From Sphingomonas sp. YR710 (GTDB lineage: Bacteria > Pseudomonadota > Alphaproteobacteria > Sphingomonadales > Sphingomonadaceae), in NCBI RefSeq assembly GCF_900101455.1, contig NZ_FMZJ01000019.1:1-64000 (forward strand): a stretch of 64,000 nucleotides of DNA. The letters are read 5' to 3'. Below are positions 43,161 to 52,486 of this stretch, piece after piece. The notes beneath the pieces were generated by a model that made no database searches, had not been told where the DNA came from, and saw nothing but the letters and a program-made list of their open reading frames with translations. The position numbers and the translations under genes are program-made. Each line of letters begins with the position of its first letter. The stretch's first letter is position 1.

Positions 43161-43888
43161 CGGGTCTCCAAAGTCTTCATGAGCAACTGCAGATCCGACC
43201 AGGCGCGCGCCTTTTGCGCCGGATGCTGGATCAGCGTGCGAGGGTGGAAGGTCGCGATGGCGCGAACGCTCGTGCCATCGAGGTCGATCTCGTGAACGCG
43301 GCCGCGCGCCTCGACGAAGCCGAGGTCGAGCAGCGCACGCGACGGCGCCTCGCCCATCAGCAGCAGTGCGCGCGGCCTGGCGAGCGCGACCTGGTGGCGG
43401 GCGATCCGGGTGAATTGTGCGGCCATCGCCGCATCGATATAGCCGCCGGCCGGCCGGCCCGGGGCCATCGCCGCCAGATAGATCGAAGCACGGTCGCGGC
43501 CGATCGCGGCCAACATCCTGTCGAACAGGCGGCCGATCTTGCCGGCCATGATCTGGCCGGCATCGGCATCGTCCGCCTCGGGCTGATCGATGAGCATCAT
43601 CAGCCCTGACGTGATATCGCCCGCAGGGGCGATGCGGAGCGTTTCGGGAACCGGGATCGCGCTGCTCGTGCGCAGCCATTCGTGAAATTCTGGGAGTGTG
43701 GCCGGAAGGCCGGCCGGAGCCGCCGTCGGCGCAGGGGGCTGTGTTCGAACGGCTGCGGCGGGCCGTGCGGGCGGGGCAAGCCAGTCGCGCGGCGCATCGT
43801 TGACGAACGTGTCGATACCCGCCTCATGCCACCATGACATCAGGCTGGCGATTTCCGCCGCCGGTTCGATGATTTCCCCTACCCGCAT
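43157..43888 (-). CDS. Uracil-DNA glycosylase-like protein lacking key residues
   Basis: The 243-residue protein follows the family 4/5 UDG layout from about residue 95: MMLIDQPEADDADAGQIMAG, KIGRLFDRMLAAIGRDRAS, PRALLLMGEAPSRALL and a C-terminal IATFHPRTLIQHPAQKARAW. Two features are off: it contains no cysteine, so the 4Fe-4S cluster of family 4 cannot form, and the catalytic GExPG motif is replaced (LIDQPEA). It may be a diverged or inactive member. The N-terminal 70 residues are proline/alanine rich. It is coupled to the transglycosylase downstream, as in other Sphingomonadales. Confidence 0.75.
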   Translation of the reverse strand: MRVGEIIEPAAEIASLMSWWHEAGIDTFVNDAPRDWLAPPARPAAAVRTQPPAPTAAPAGLPATLPEFHEWLRTSSAIPVPETLRIAPAGDITSGLMMLIDQPEADDADAGQIMAGKIGRLFDRMLAAIGRDRASIYLAAMAPGRPAGGYIDAAMAAQFTRIARHQVALARPRALLLMGEAPSRALLDLGFVEARGRVHEIDLDGTSVRAIATFHPRTLIQHPAQKARAWSDLQLLMKTLETR

Positions 43889-44009
43889 TGCATATTGATA
43901 AAGGAATGGGTTGACGGGATGGTCAATGTACGGGCAGCGGCTTTCCGGTACAGCGTTTTGTTAAGACGACGACTGGAAGCAGTTCGGTTCATCGTAAGAG
44001 GAAGAGTTG

Positions 44010-45659
44010 ATGTCGACGCGCGAATCAATGACATATGATGTCGTGATCGTAGGCGCCGGGCCTGCGGGACTGGCGGCAGCGATCCGCCTCAAACAATTGG
44101 CAAATGAGGCGGGCCGGGAGATCGGCGTGTGCATCCTCGAAAAGGGATCGGAGGTCGGTGCGCATATCCTGTCCGGCGCCGTGGTCGACCCGATCGCGCT
44201 CGACGAACTGATCCCCGACTGGCGCGACCTCGATTGCCCGATGACGGTGCCGGTGGTGGAAAATCACCACTGGATCCTGACGAAGAACAAGCATTTCGCG
44301 ATGCCGCACATCATGACGCCGCCGTTCATGCACAATAAGGGCACCTACACCGTTTCGCTCGGCAATCTGTGCCGCTGGCTCGCGGGACAGGCCGAAAATC
44401 TCGGCGTCGAAATCTTCCCCGGCTTTGCCGCCGCCGAGATCCTGTACAACGACGATGGATCGGTGAAGGGCGTTGCCACCGGCGACATGGGCATCGCCCG
44501 CGATGGCGAGCACAAGCCCGATTATCAGCCCGGCATGGAGCTGCACGCGCGCTACACCTTCTTCGCCGAAGGCGTGCGCGGCCATCTGTCGAAAATGCTC
44601 AAGGGCAAGTTCGACCTCGAGGCCGATTGCCAGCCGCAGACCTATGGCATCGGCATCAAGGAATTGTGGGACATCGATCCCGCCAAGCACGTCGCGGGCC
44701 GCGTGATCCACACCCAGGGCTGGCCACTGACCGACGAGGTCGGCGGGGGCTTCCTCTATCATCAGGCGAACAACCAGGTCGCCTTGGGGTTCGTGGTCGG
44801 CCTCGGCTACAAGAATCCGCACATGTATCCGTTCGAGGAGTTTCAGCGCTGGAAGCAGCATCCGGCGATCCGTGCGGTGCTGGAGGGCGGGCGCCGCGTG
44901 TCATACGGCGCACGCGCGATCAACGAGGGTGGCTGGCAGTCGATCCCCAAGCTCACCTTCCCCGGCGGTGCGCTGATCGGTTGCTCGGCGGGCTTCGTCA
45001 ACGTGCCGCGCATCAAGGGCAGCCATACCGCGATGAAATCGGGCATGCTGGCGGCCGAAGCGGCATTTGCCGCGGTGGTGGCCGATCGCCAGGGCGACGA
45101 GCTGACGAGCTATCCGGAGGCGCTCAACCAAAGCTGGATCGCCAAGGAACTGAAGATCGTCCGCAATGCTGAGCCGGCGGTCGCGAAATTCGGTCCGCTC
45201 GCCGGCACGCTGATCGCGGGCGCCGACATGTGGATGCGTTACCTGAAGATCGGCCTGCCGTTCACGCTCAAGCATCACAAGGACAATGAGGGCATGTGGC
45301 GCGCCGATATCGCACCCAGGATCGAATATCCGAAGCCCGACAACAAGATCAGCTTCGATCGTCTGTCCTCGGTGTTCCTGTCGAACACCAATCATGAGGA
45401 AGATCAGCCGATTCACCTGCAGCTCAAGGATTCGAGCGTTCCGATCGACATCAACCTGCCGTATTACGATGCGCCCGAGCAGCGTTATTGTCCGGCCGGC
45501 GTGTATGAGATCGTCGGGCGCGATACCGGCGATCCGAAACTGCAGATCAACGCGCAGAACTGCGTCCACTGCAAGACCTGCGACATCAAGGACCCCACCC
45601 AGAACATCAACTGGGTGACCCCGGAGGGCGGCGGCGGGCCGAACTACCCGAATATGTGA
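44010..45659 (+). CDS. Electron transfer flavoprotein-ubiquinone oxidoreductase
   Basis: The 549-residue protein begins with an FAD site (VVIVGAGPAGLAAAIRLKQ), has GADMWMRYLKIGLPFTLKHH and other ETF-QO landmarks, and ends in a ferredoxin-like 4Fe-4S segment (RYCPAGVYE then NCVHCKTCDIKDP). It takes electrons from reduced ETF, fed by acyl-CoA dehydrogenases, to ubiquinone at the inner membrane. AAGAGGAAG precedes the ATG. It is monocistronic and full length. Confidence 0.96.
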   Translation: MSTRESMTYDVVIVGAGPAGLAAAIRLKQLANEAGREIGVCILEKGSEVGAHILSGAVVDPIALDELIPDWRDLDCPMTVPVVENHHWILTKNKHFAMPHIMTPPFMHNKGTYTVSLGNLCRWLAGQAENLGVEIFPGFAAAEILYNDDGSVKGVATGDMGIARDGEHKPDYQPGMELHARYTFFAEGVRGHLSKMLKGKFDLEADCQPQTYGIGIKELWDIDPAKHVAGRVIHTQGWPLTDEVGGGFLYHQANNQVALGFVVGLGYKNPHMYPFEEFQRWKQHPAIRAVLEGGRRVSYGARAINEGGWQSIPKLTFPGGALIGCSAGFVNVPRIKGSHTAMKSGMLAAEAAFAAVVADRQGDELTSYPEALNQSWIAKELKIVRNAEPAVAKFGPLAGTLIAGADMWMRYLKIGLPFTLKHHKDNEGMWRADIAPRIEYPKPDNKISFDRLSSVFLSNTNHEEDQPIHLQLKDSSVPIDINLPYYDAPEQRYCPAGVYEIVGRDTGDPKLQINAQNCVHCKTCDIKDPTQNINWVTPEGGGGPNYPNM

Positions 45660-45769
45660 CAAGCGGGCGCCACTTTCTCTGACTTCCCCGGCAGTCGGCA
45701 AGAAATTTGCCGGCTGACCACGGCTTATTAACCGTGGCGGTTCTACTACGGGCGAACTCCGGGGAATAT

Positions 45770-46141
45770 ATGATGGCCGCAACAATTCTCATCGTTGAAG
45801 ATTCGCGCACCATGCGCTTGTTGCTGCGGTGTTTTCTGGTGCGTGAAGGCCATGTCGTGCATGAAGCCGAAGATGGCGTCGAGGCGCTGGAATGGCTCGC
45901 GTCCAACGATCGCCCCGACCTGCTGATCACCGATATCAACATGCCGCGCCTCGACGGATTTGGCCTGATCGAGCAGCTTCGGACCCGAACGGAACAGCAG
46001 GATTTGCCCATCCTCGTGCTGAGCACCGAGGGCGCCGAGCAGAAACGCAATCTTGCCAATCGGCTGGGCGTGCTAGGGTGGTTCGTGAAGCCGTTCGAGG
46101 CGGATGTGCTGCGCAGCGCGATCAGCGGCGTTTTGCATTGA
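45770..46141 (+). CDS. Single-domain response regulator (CheY-like)
   Basis: The 123-residue protein is one receiver domain: acidic pocket VEDSR (residues 9-13), phosphoacceptor D55 (LLITDINMP), S85/T86 (VLSTEG) and K107 (FVKPFE). No output domain is present, so it acts through protein contacts, for example with flagellar switch or a phosphorelay. No kinase lies nearby. GGGGAATAT precedes the ATGATG start. Confidence 0.93.
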   Translation: MMAATILIVEDSRTMRLLLRCFLVREGHVVHEAEDGVEALEWLASNDRPDLLITDINMPRLDGFGLIEQLRTRTEQQDLPILVLSTEGAEQKRNLANRLGVLGWFVKPFEADVLRSAISGVLH

Positions 46142-46202
46142 CTTGAATGGATCGCCCACGCGCGATCCGGAGCTATTTGCATCAAATCTAACCCGCACCT
46201 CG

Positions 46203-46285
46203 ACATTCCCGCCCAAGCGGGAATTTATCGATCAACAAGCAGGGTGTTTGCGGTGAGCTAGATTCTCGCTTGCGCGGGAATGACT
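46203..46285. repeat. REP-like hairpin pair
   Basis: ATTCCCGC-CCAA-GCGGGAAT (46205-46224, perfect) and ATTCTCGC-TTGC-GCGGGAAT (46262-46281, one mismatch) resemble the pair at 35124-35215, including the flanking ATGAC. It lies in the gene-free stretch after the CheY-like gene. Confidence 0.7.
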
Positions 46286-46340
46286 GGCATTAACGGGCCG
46301 TTGCGCTAGATGACCCATGGCGGTCATTCGCTCCGCCTGC

Positions 46341-46571
46341 CTACGAAGCTAGATGACGAAACAACCGCTCCATAAGCCAAAAGAAAAAATGCACTAATAG
46401 GAAGATGAGCATCGCTTCGGTGATTTGAAAGGCGACATCGAATTTGTCGCGGTTGACAATAGCAGAGAATAATATCAGCGGTATTGAAATAAGCGATATG
46501 ATGTGGAGAAAGCGCGTCATCAGCAATATCGCGGATAATCCGCCTTCGGCACGTTCTCTATTGGACAACAT
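46341..46571 (-). CDS. Small hypothetical membrane protein
   Basis: The 76-residue product has two hydrophobic segments (FLHIISLISIPLILFSAIV and FQITEAMLIFLLVHFFFWLM) and a short basic C-terminus (ERLFRHLAS). I do not recognise a family. The region is distinctly AT-rich for this genome, so it may be recently acquired. I chose the ATG at 46571 because the extension to 46610 has no hydrophobic or conserved pattern. The following 278 bp up to the TPR gene hold nothing recognisable. Confidence 0.6.
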   Translation of the reverse strand: MLSNRERAEGGLSAILLMTRFLHIISLISIPLILFSAIVNRDKFDVAFQITEAMLIFLLVHFFFWLMERLFRHLAS

Positions 46572-46849
46572 ACCCAACGATAAGCTGGGGCTGTGTGGCG
46601 CGCCACCCACTTTTTTTTGACCGTCTAACGGCTCTCAATGACCGCTAACCACCCATCATCGCCATCCGCACCCGTTGCATTTGCAGCTTCATGCCGGGAG
46701 ATTGAGCCAGGTCGCACGCTTGGCGATCTGACCGCCACCTCATCCCGCTTAACCATCAAAGTGGGTTAACGGCCGTATCGACGCTGGCTCCGATGGTGAA
46801 CTTTGCGTTAAACCTCGTCTCGTCAGCAGCACGAACGCCGAGGATTCGC

Positions 46850-48496
46850 ATGAAGCCGCCCTATATCGCCTTGGTCATAGCTGCGCTCACGCCATGGTCC
46901 GTCACTGCGTCGGCGATGGTGGGCGATACGCGGTCCGAGATGCGCGAATATGTCCACGCGCGGCTGGCCGATGCCGCCGGCCTGCCGGACACCGCCGCGA
47001 ACAGCTATGCACAGCTCATGGCGGCCACGCCGGGCGACCGGCGGCTGGCGATGCGCACCTATCGGCAGGCGCTCACGGCCGGGAATTTCGGCCTGGCCGG
47101 GCAGGCGGCGCAGCAGCTCGATCGGCTCGGTGCGTTGCCGTCGGACGGTGCGTTGCTGTTGCTGTCGCAGGCGGTCGCCGGCCGGGACTGGGCGCATGCC
47201 AATGCCCTGTGCGATCGGATCGGCAAGGAAGATGTCTTTACCTTCCTGCTCCCGGTGGTGCGCGCGTGGATCGCGGTGGGATCGGGCAAGGGCAATCCGC
47301 TGCAGATCATCGACAGTGGCGACAAGTCGCAGCTCGCGGGCACCTATGCGCGCGAACATCATATCCTGATCGGCATGGTTGCGGGCGGAGAGGCGGCGGC
47401 GCTGGCCGATCTGCGTGCGCTGGTGGCGCAGCAGGATGTGCGCGCGCTCCGCCTGCAACTGGCGGTGGCGGCCCTTTTGTCGAAGCGCGATCCGGCGGCG
47501 GCGCGGAGTCTGCTGGAAGGCCGCGCCCCTGAACTGGCGGCGGCGCGCGCACGCCTCGATGCGGGGAAGGCGCTCGACGGGGCGATCGATACGCCGGCGC
47601 TCGGCATTTCCGAATTGCTGGCGCAACTCGCGATCGACGTAAAGGGCGATGGCAAGTCGCCGGTGTCGCTGCAACTCGCCCGGCTCGCGACCTATCTTGC
47701 GCCGAGCAACGCCGCGGCGACGATCGCGACCGCGGATCTGTTGTCGACCAACGGCTATCAGGATGCTGCACTGACCCTGCTGGGCCGGGTGCCGGAAGAC
47801 AATCCGCTATTCGAAGCAGCCCGTCAGGTGCGCACCGAAATATTGGTCGCGAAAGGCGAATCCCGCATGGCGCTGGCCGAGGCCCGGAAAATGGCTGATC
47901 GGCCCGATGCCGATGCTGCCAATTTCGTCGAGGTCGGTTCGATCCTCAACGATCTCGGCCAGTCGGTCGAGGCCGCCGCCGCCTTTCAGAAGGCGATCGA
48001 CTATGACAATGCCCATGGCCAACCCAACTGGTCGCATCTTTTCCTGAAGGCGGGGGCGCTCGATCGCGCCGGCCAATGGCCGGCCGCGAAGGATTTGCTG
48101 CGCGAAGCCAATCGCATCGATCCGGGCCAGGCGATCGTGCTCAACTATCTCGGTTATGGCATGCTCGAACATGGCGACGATCTGGCCGAGGCGCAGGTCT
48201 GCATCGAGCGGGCGAGCGCGCTTGACCCTTCCGATGCCGCGATCAGCGATTCGCTGGGCTGGCTCTATTACAAACGCGGCAATTATGCTGGTGCGGTTGC
48301 CGCGCTCGAGCGGGCGGTGGCGGCCGATCCGGCGGAACCGGTGATGCACGATCATCTGGGCGATGCCTATTGGTCGAGCGGCCGGCGGCTCGAGGCGCGT
48401 TATGCATGGCGCGCGGCACTGGTGCGGGCCGATAAGGATCAAAGCGAAAAATTGCAGCACAAATTGCAGGACGGGCTGGACGGGCGCGGTTATTGA
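46850..48496 (+). CDS. TPR-repeat protein
   Basis: The 548-residue protein has a signal peptide (YIALVIAALTPWSVTASA) and many helical repeats, clearest at the C-terminus: LNYLGYGMLEHGDDLAEAQ and DSLGWLYYKRGNYAGAVAAL with TPR spacing. It is likely periplasmic or anchored and mediates protein-protein contacts. It sits directly before ispE (15-bp gap), an arrangement conserved in Sphingomonadales. GAGGATT precedes the ATG; an earlier in-frame start at 46793 would disrupt the signal peptide. Confidence 0.9.
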   Translation: MKPPYIALVIAALTPWSVTASAMVGDTRSEMREYVHARLADAAGLPDTAANSYAQLMAATPGDRRLAMRTYRQALTAGNFGLAGQAAQQLDRLGALPSDGALLLLSQAVAGRDWAHANALCDRIGKEDVFTFLLPVVRAWIAVGSGKGNPLQIIDSGDKSQLAGTYAREHHILIGMVAGGEAAALADLRALVAQQDVRALRLQLAVAALLSKRDPAAARSLLEGRAPELAAARARLDAGKALDGAIDTPALGISELLAQLAIDVKGDGKSPVSLQLARLATYLAPSNAAATIATADLLSTNGYQDAALTLLGRVPEDNPLFEAARQVRTEILVAKGESRMALAEARKMADRPDADAANFVEVGSILNDLGQSVEAAAAFQKAIDYDNAHGQPNWSHLFLKAGALDRAGQWPAAKDLLREANRIDPGQAIVLNYLGYGMLEHGDDLAEAQVCIERASALDPSDAAISDSLGWLYYKRGNYAGAVAALERAVAADPAEPVMHDHLGDAYWSSGRRLEARYAWRAALVRADKDQSEKLQHKLQDGLDGRGY

Positions 48497-48511
48497 TCGC
48501 ATCGGCGGTTC

Positions 48512-49351
48512 ATGTTCGAACCTGCCTTTGCCAAGATCAATCTCGCGCTGCACGTCCGCCGGCGGCGCGAGGATGGCTATCATGAGATCGAGACGATCTT
48601 CGCCTTCGCCCGCGACGGCGATGCGATCAGTATCGACGACGATGGCGCACCCGGCCTCACGCTGACGGGCGACTTTGCCGGTGCGCTCGCGGGCGAAAGC
48701 CGCGATGACAATCTGGTGATGCGCGGCGCGCGCATGCTGGGCGCAGCGCTCGATCGGCCGGTGCCGGCCGCGATCGGGCTGACCAAGAATTTGCCGGTTG
48801 CGGCAGGGATCGGGGGCGGTTCGGCGGACGCGGCGGCGGTCATCCGGCTGCTGTGCCGCTTATGGGATGTGCCGATCGAGGATCCGCGCGTCGATGCGGT
48901 TGCCCGCCAATTGGGGGCCGATGTGCCGGCCTGCGTTGTTTCGCGAACGCTGCGTGGCGACGGGCGCGGGGACGATTTGCGGCCGGTGCCGTCGGCGGCG
49001 CTTTCGGGCATGCCGCTGCTGCTCGTCAATCCGCGCGTGCCATTGGCAACCGGTCCGGTTTTCGCGGCCTGGGACCGGATCGATCGCGGTCCGCTGGCCG
49101 ATGGCGATCCGTTGGCGGCGGCTCTGGCCGGGCGCAACGATCTGGAGCCGCTCGCGCGGGGACTGTGCCCGGTTATTGGCGATGTCGTCGGTTTGCTGGC
49201 CGATCGGCCCGGCGTCCTGCTGGCGCGGATGTCGGGATCGGGGGCGACCTGCTTTGCGCTGTTCGACAGCGCGGCGGCGTGCGAGGCCGCGGCGAACCAT
49301 ATTGCCGGCGCGCGGCCCGACTGGTGGATGATGCGGACCGAATTGCGATAG
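48512..49351 (+). CDS. ispE: 4-diphosphocytidyl-2-C-methyl-D-erythritol kinase
   Basis: The 279-residue GHMP kinase shows AFAKINLALHVRRRREDGYH at the N-terminus, the ATP loop LPVAAGIGGGSADAAAVIRL split as PVAAGIGGGSADAAA, and LLARMSGSGATCFALF near the C-terminus. It phosphorylates CDP-methylerythritol in the MEP route to isopentenyl diphosphate. It follows the TPR gene and converges with the small gene at 49363. Confidence 0.96.
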   Translation: MFEPAFAKINLALHVRRRREDGYHEIETIFAFARDGDAISIDDDGAPGLTLTGDFAGALAGESRDDNLVMRGARMLGAALDRPVPAAIGLTKNLPVAAGIGGGSADAAAVIRLLCRLWDVPIEDPRVDAVARQLGADVPACVVSRTLRGDGRGDDLRPVPSAALSGMPLLLVNPRVPLATGPVFAAWDRIDRGPLADGDPLAAALAGRNDLEPLARGLCPVIGDVVGLLADRPGVLLARMSGSGATCFALFDSAAACEAAANHIAGARPDWWMMRTELR

Positions 49352-49362
49352 GCGCGCGGGGT

Positions 49363-49593
49363 TCAGCCGGCGGCGATGATCGGATGATCGAGGCGCACGC
49401 TATCGAGCAGCCGCTCGATCGCGGCATTTTGCCGGGCATTGCCGGATGGCGCGACAGACCAGTTGCAATGCGGGTGGGTGGCGGAATCGTGGAGCCGGAT
49501 CGGGCCAATGGCGATCCGCCAGGCGCGCTGGCTTCCACCGTCATTGCGGATGAGGCGCTGGATGAGAAGCGCTTGTAATTGGCTGGCCTGCAT
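49363..49593 (-). CDS. Small conserved protein beside ispE
   Basis: The 76-residue product (ALLIQRLIRNDGGSQRAWRI, then DSATHPHCNWSVAPSGNARQ and IERLLDSVRLDHPIIA) has the look of a conserved cytosolic protein frequently found next to ispE in Sphingomonadales. The HPHCNWS stretch with two His and a Cys could bind a metal. Function unknown. It starts 17 bp after the MFS stop on the same strand, so both may be co-transcribed. The start at 49593 is preferred over a long in-frame extension that lies over the MFS gene. Confidence 0.75.
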   Translation of the reverse strand: MQASQLQALLIQRLIRNDGGSQRAWRIAIGPIRLHDSATHPHCNWSVAPSGNARQNAAIERLLDSVRLDHPIIAAG

Positions 49594-49610
49594 GGATTGC
49601 GTCTCTCGCT

Positions 49611-51260
49611 TCAGCTCGATCGGGTGGGATCGGTCATGGGTTCTGCCATCTCGTGCGGATCGAGCGCGCGGGTGGCCGGAAGCGATCCGGTTTGGCGTTC
49701 GATCATCCGATGCACCACCGGCACCGCCGATCGCAATGCCGTCAATGTCTCGGTGTTGGCGGTATCGGCGTGGGTGCGCCGCTGGTTGTGGCGGACATAT
49801 TCGAGCCAGGTCGGGACATGGTAGCGCTCGATCCACAGTTCGGAATCGCCCAGGTCGCGCAGCAGGCTCCAGCCCCTGGCCCCGTCGCGGCGGCGGATCC
49901 GGCGGCGTTCGCCCATCGCCGCGAGGAACGGCATGATATTGGCCGGCGGTACGCGATGCTCGATCGTGATGACGATCGGCCCGCTCCGCGGTTCGACGGG
50001 GACGTCGGTGTCCGGCTCGCGCCAATGGTCCTGCGGGTCCAGATTGATGGCGCTAACCTTGGCGAAAGGCCAGCGCAGGCCGGGGACAAGCCCACAGATT
50101 TGCACCGCGGTGGCGACGTACAGCGCAATGACCGGGCCGTGATGATCGGCGATGAGGCCACAAATCCAGCTGCCAATGGCCATGCCGCCAAAGGTCGCCA
50201 TCTGGTAGAGTGAGAGTGCGCGCGCCACGACCCATCGCGGCGAGGCCATCTGCACGCTGACGTTGAAGGTCGAAAGCGCGAGCACCCATCCCGCACCGGC
50301 GACGGTGAGGGCAATGACGGTCAGCGGCAACAAGCGGCTCGTGGCGGTGCCGGCTTCACCGATGGCGAGGGCGATCGTTGCCAGTCTGACGACCATTTCG
50401 ACCGACACACGACTGCGCAGCCGCCCGCTCATCAAGGCACCGCCAACCGCGCCGATCCCGAATCCGCCGAGCAGCAGGCCGTAGGTGAGCGGGCCGCCGA
50501 CGATGATATCGCGGGCGACGAGCGGCATCATCGCCGGCACCGCACTGGCCGCAAGGCCGAACAGCGAGGCTCGTCCGAGCACAACGAGGATCGATGGAGA
50601 CATCGCTGCATAACGCACCCCCGCGACCATCGCGTCGCCGATGCGTTCGCGCGGCAGCAGGCGCGGCGGCGCAACACGGCGCCAGCGCGTCAGCACGACG
50701 ATCAGCCCGACATAGCTGGCCGCGTTGGTCAGGAAAGCGGCCGCCGAACCGGCCGCCGCAACGATCATGCCGCCGATGGCCGGGCCGATGCTGCGCGCGA
50801 TGTTGAAGCCCATGCTGTTCAATGCAACCGCACTGGGCAGCGCCGAGCGCGGCACCATCTCCCCGACCGAGGCCTGCCAGGCCGGCCCGTTGAGCGCGGT
50901 GCCGCAGCCGATCAGGAAGGTGAACAGCAGCAGCAGCCACGGCGTCAGCATGCCGTACCATGCGCCCAGCGAGAGGATCACCGAGACGACAAGCATGAAG
51001 CCTTGCGCCATCAGCATCACCTTGCGGCGATCGAGACTGTCGGCGACGGCACCGGCCCAAAGCGACAGCAGCATGATCGGCAGGCTGGTGGAAGCCTGTA
51101 CCAGCGCGATCATCTGCGGCGAAGCGGTGAGCGAGGCCATCATCCACGAAGCACCGACCGATTGGATCAGGCTGCCGAAATTCGAAGCCATGCTGGCGAG
51201 CCAGACGGATCGGAAGATCGGGAGCGTAAGCGGCGATCGCGGTGACGACGTATCATCCAT
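49611..51260 (-). CDS. MFS transporter with C-terminal monooxygenase-like domain
   Basis: The 549-residue protein has an MFS_3/DUF894 (DHA3) transporter domain (FRSVWLASMASNFGSLIQSV, ADSLDRRKVMLMAQGFMLVV, and LNGPAWQASVGEMVPRSALP) for about 400 residues, then a soluble tail (PIVITIEHRVPPANIMPFLA to PTWLEYVRHNQRRTHADT) resembling the antibiotic-monooxygenase-like domain often fused to this group. It probably exports a siderophore or drug-like compound. The ATG at 51260 is preferred; the frame extends to 51308 without conservation. Confidence 0.85.
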   Translation of the reverse strand: MDDTSSPRSPLTLPIFRSVWLASMASNFGSLIQSVGASWMMASLTASPQMIALVQASTSLPIMLLSLWAGAVADSLDRRKVMLMAQGFMLVVSVILSLGAWYGMLTPWLLLLFTFLIGCGTALNGPAWQASVGEMVPRSALPSAVALNSMGFNIARSIGPAIGGMIVAAAGSAAAFLTNAASYVGLIVVLTRWRRVAPPRLLPRERIGDAMVAGVRYAAMSPSILVVLGRASLFGLAASAVPAMMPLVARDIIVGGPLTYGLLLGGFGIGAVGGALMSGRLRSRVSVEMVVRLATIALAIGEAGTATSRLLPLTVIALTVAGAGWVLALSTFNVSVQMASPRWVVARALSLYQMATFGGMAIGSWICGLIADHHGPVIALYVATAVQICGLVPGLRWPFAKVSAINLDPQDHWREPDTDVPVEPRSGPIVITIEHRVPPANIMPFLAAMGERRRIRRRDGARGWSLLRDLGDSELWIERYHVPTWLEYVRHNQRRTHADTANTETLTALRSAVPVVHRMIERQTGSLPATRALDPHEMAEPMTDPTRSS

Positions 51261-51411
51261 CGCCGCTTCATGCCGCAGTCGGGCGGATGTGCCTAGCGTC
51301 GATCGCAAGGCCCGGTTCGTGAAAACCCCCTGGCCCTATTGCAGCCAGCGTCGGCGCCCGTAAGCTCAGGCGTAGCCCAAAGATGCGCGCGCCGATGAAC
51401 AGGAGAGAGAG

Positions 51412-52197
51412 ATGGACTTATCCCGATATGGGCCATGGGCCTTCATTGCCGGTGGATCGGAAGGGGTGGGGGCGTCGTTCGCGCGCAAGCTCGCGGCCCA
51501 TGGGGTCAACATCGTAATCGCAGCGCGCAAACCCGATCCGATTCACGCGCTGGCCGCTGAATTGCGGAGCGCATTCGGCGTCGAGGTGCGCGAACTGCCG
51601 CTCAACTTCTGTGCTGTCGGCATGCTGGAGCAGGTCAAGGCCGCCACGCAGGACATCGAAATCGGCATGCTGATCTGCAATGCCGGTGCCGAAAATTCGT
51701 TGAGCCCGTTCCTCGAGCGCAAGCCCGGCCGCGCCGAGATGATGATCGCGCTGAACGTTACCGCGCCGACCCAGCTTAGCTATCTTTTCGGCGCGGGGAT
51801 GCGCGAGCGCGGCCGCGGCGGCATCATCATCGTCGGCTCGAACTCCTGCCACGCCGGCGCGCCGCGGCAAGTCGTCTATTCCGCCGCAAAAGCCTATCAA
51901 TTCAATTTCGCGGAAGGCCTCTGGGTCGAACTCAAACCGCACAATGTCCATGTTCTCGGACTGATCCTTGGGCTCACCAACACACCAAATCTTGCCCGCT
52001 CCGGATTCAGGCCCGATGCGGCGGCAGGATTGGTCATGTCCGAACCGGACGATGTCGCGCAGCAAGGGCTTGATCATCTTGGCCGCGAGCCGATCCATTG
52101 CATCGGTGGATGGACCGAACGATGGCAGCAATTGCGTGGCCTGCCGCGGGATGAGGCCATGGCGATGATCGGCCAGGGCGTGAGGTCGAAGTCTTGA
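51412..52197 (+). CDS. SDR-family oxidoreductase
   Basis: The 261-residue protein has the dinucleotide loop FIAGGSEGVGASFARKL, the ICNAGAE motif and the catalytic triad Ser (VGSNSC) - Tyr-x3-Lys (YSAAK). It is a classical short-chain dehydrogenase/reductase using NAD(P)H. AGGAGAGAG precedes the ATG. It is divergent from the MFS gene and monocistronic. Substrate unknown; a hydroxy or oxo group on a lipid or aromatic is typical for the family. Confidence 0.9.
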   Translation: MDLSRYGPWAFIAGGSEGVGASFARKLAAHGVNIVIAARKPDPIHALAAELRSAFGVEVRELPLNFCAVGMLEQVKAATQDIEIGMLICNAGAENSLSPFLERKPGRAEMMIALNVTAPTQLSYLFGAGMRERGRGGIIIVGSNSCHAGAPRQVVYSAAKAYQFNFAEGLWVELKPHNVHVLGLILGLTNTPNLARSGFRPDAAAGLVMSEPDDVAQQGLDHLGREPIHCIGGWTERWQQLRGLPRDEAMAMIGQGVRSKS

Positions 52198-52486
52198 TAT
52201 GTGCGGCTGGGGCTTCCGATTGAGGTGACACCGGGCCGCGCCGCCGGCCCGATGCCCATGTGATACTGCTGATATTATTAAGCAAGCGCACCCAAGACGA
52301 ATGGAGGTTGGGGTGGTGGGGAAGGTTTGGTTCTGGGGTGGCAGGAGCGCAACAGCCGCCATCGATAGGGCTCTTTGCTGCCTCCTTGAAAATATAGCCG
52401 GTGGGAATTGGGATCCCGATTATATTCCAAAACGGCTGCGCCGTTCGAAGATCTCAAGCATCACGGTCAGTGAAAATGCTGCGCAT

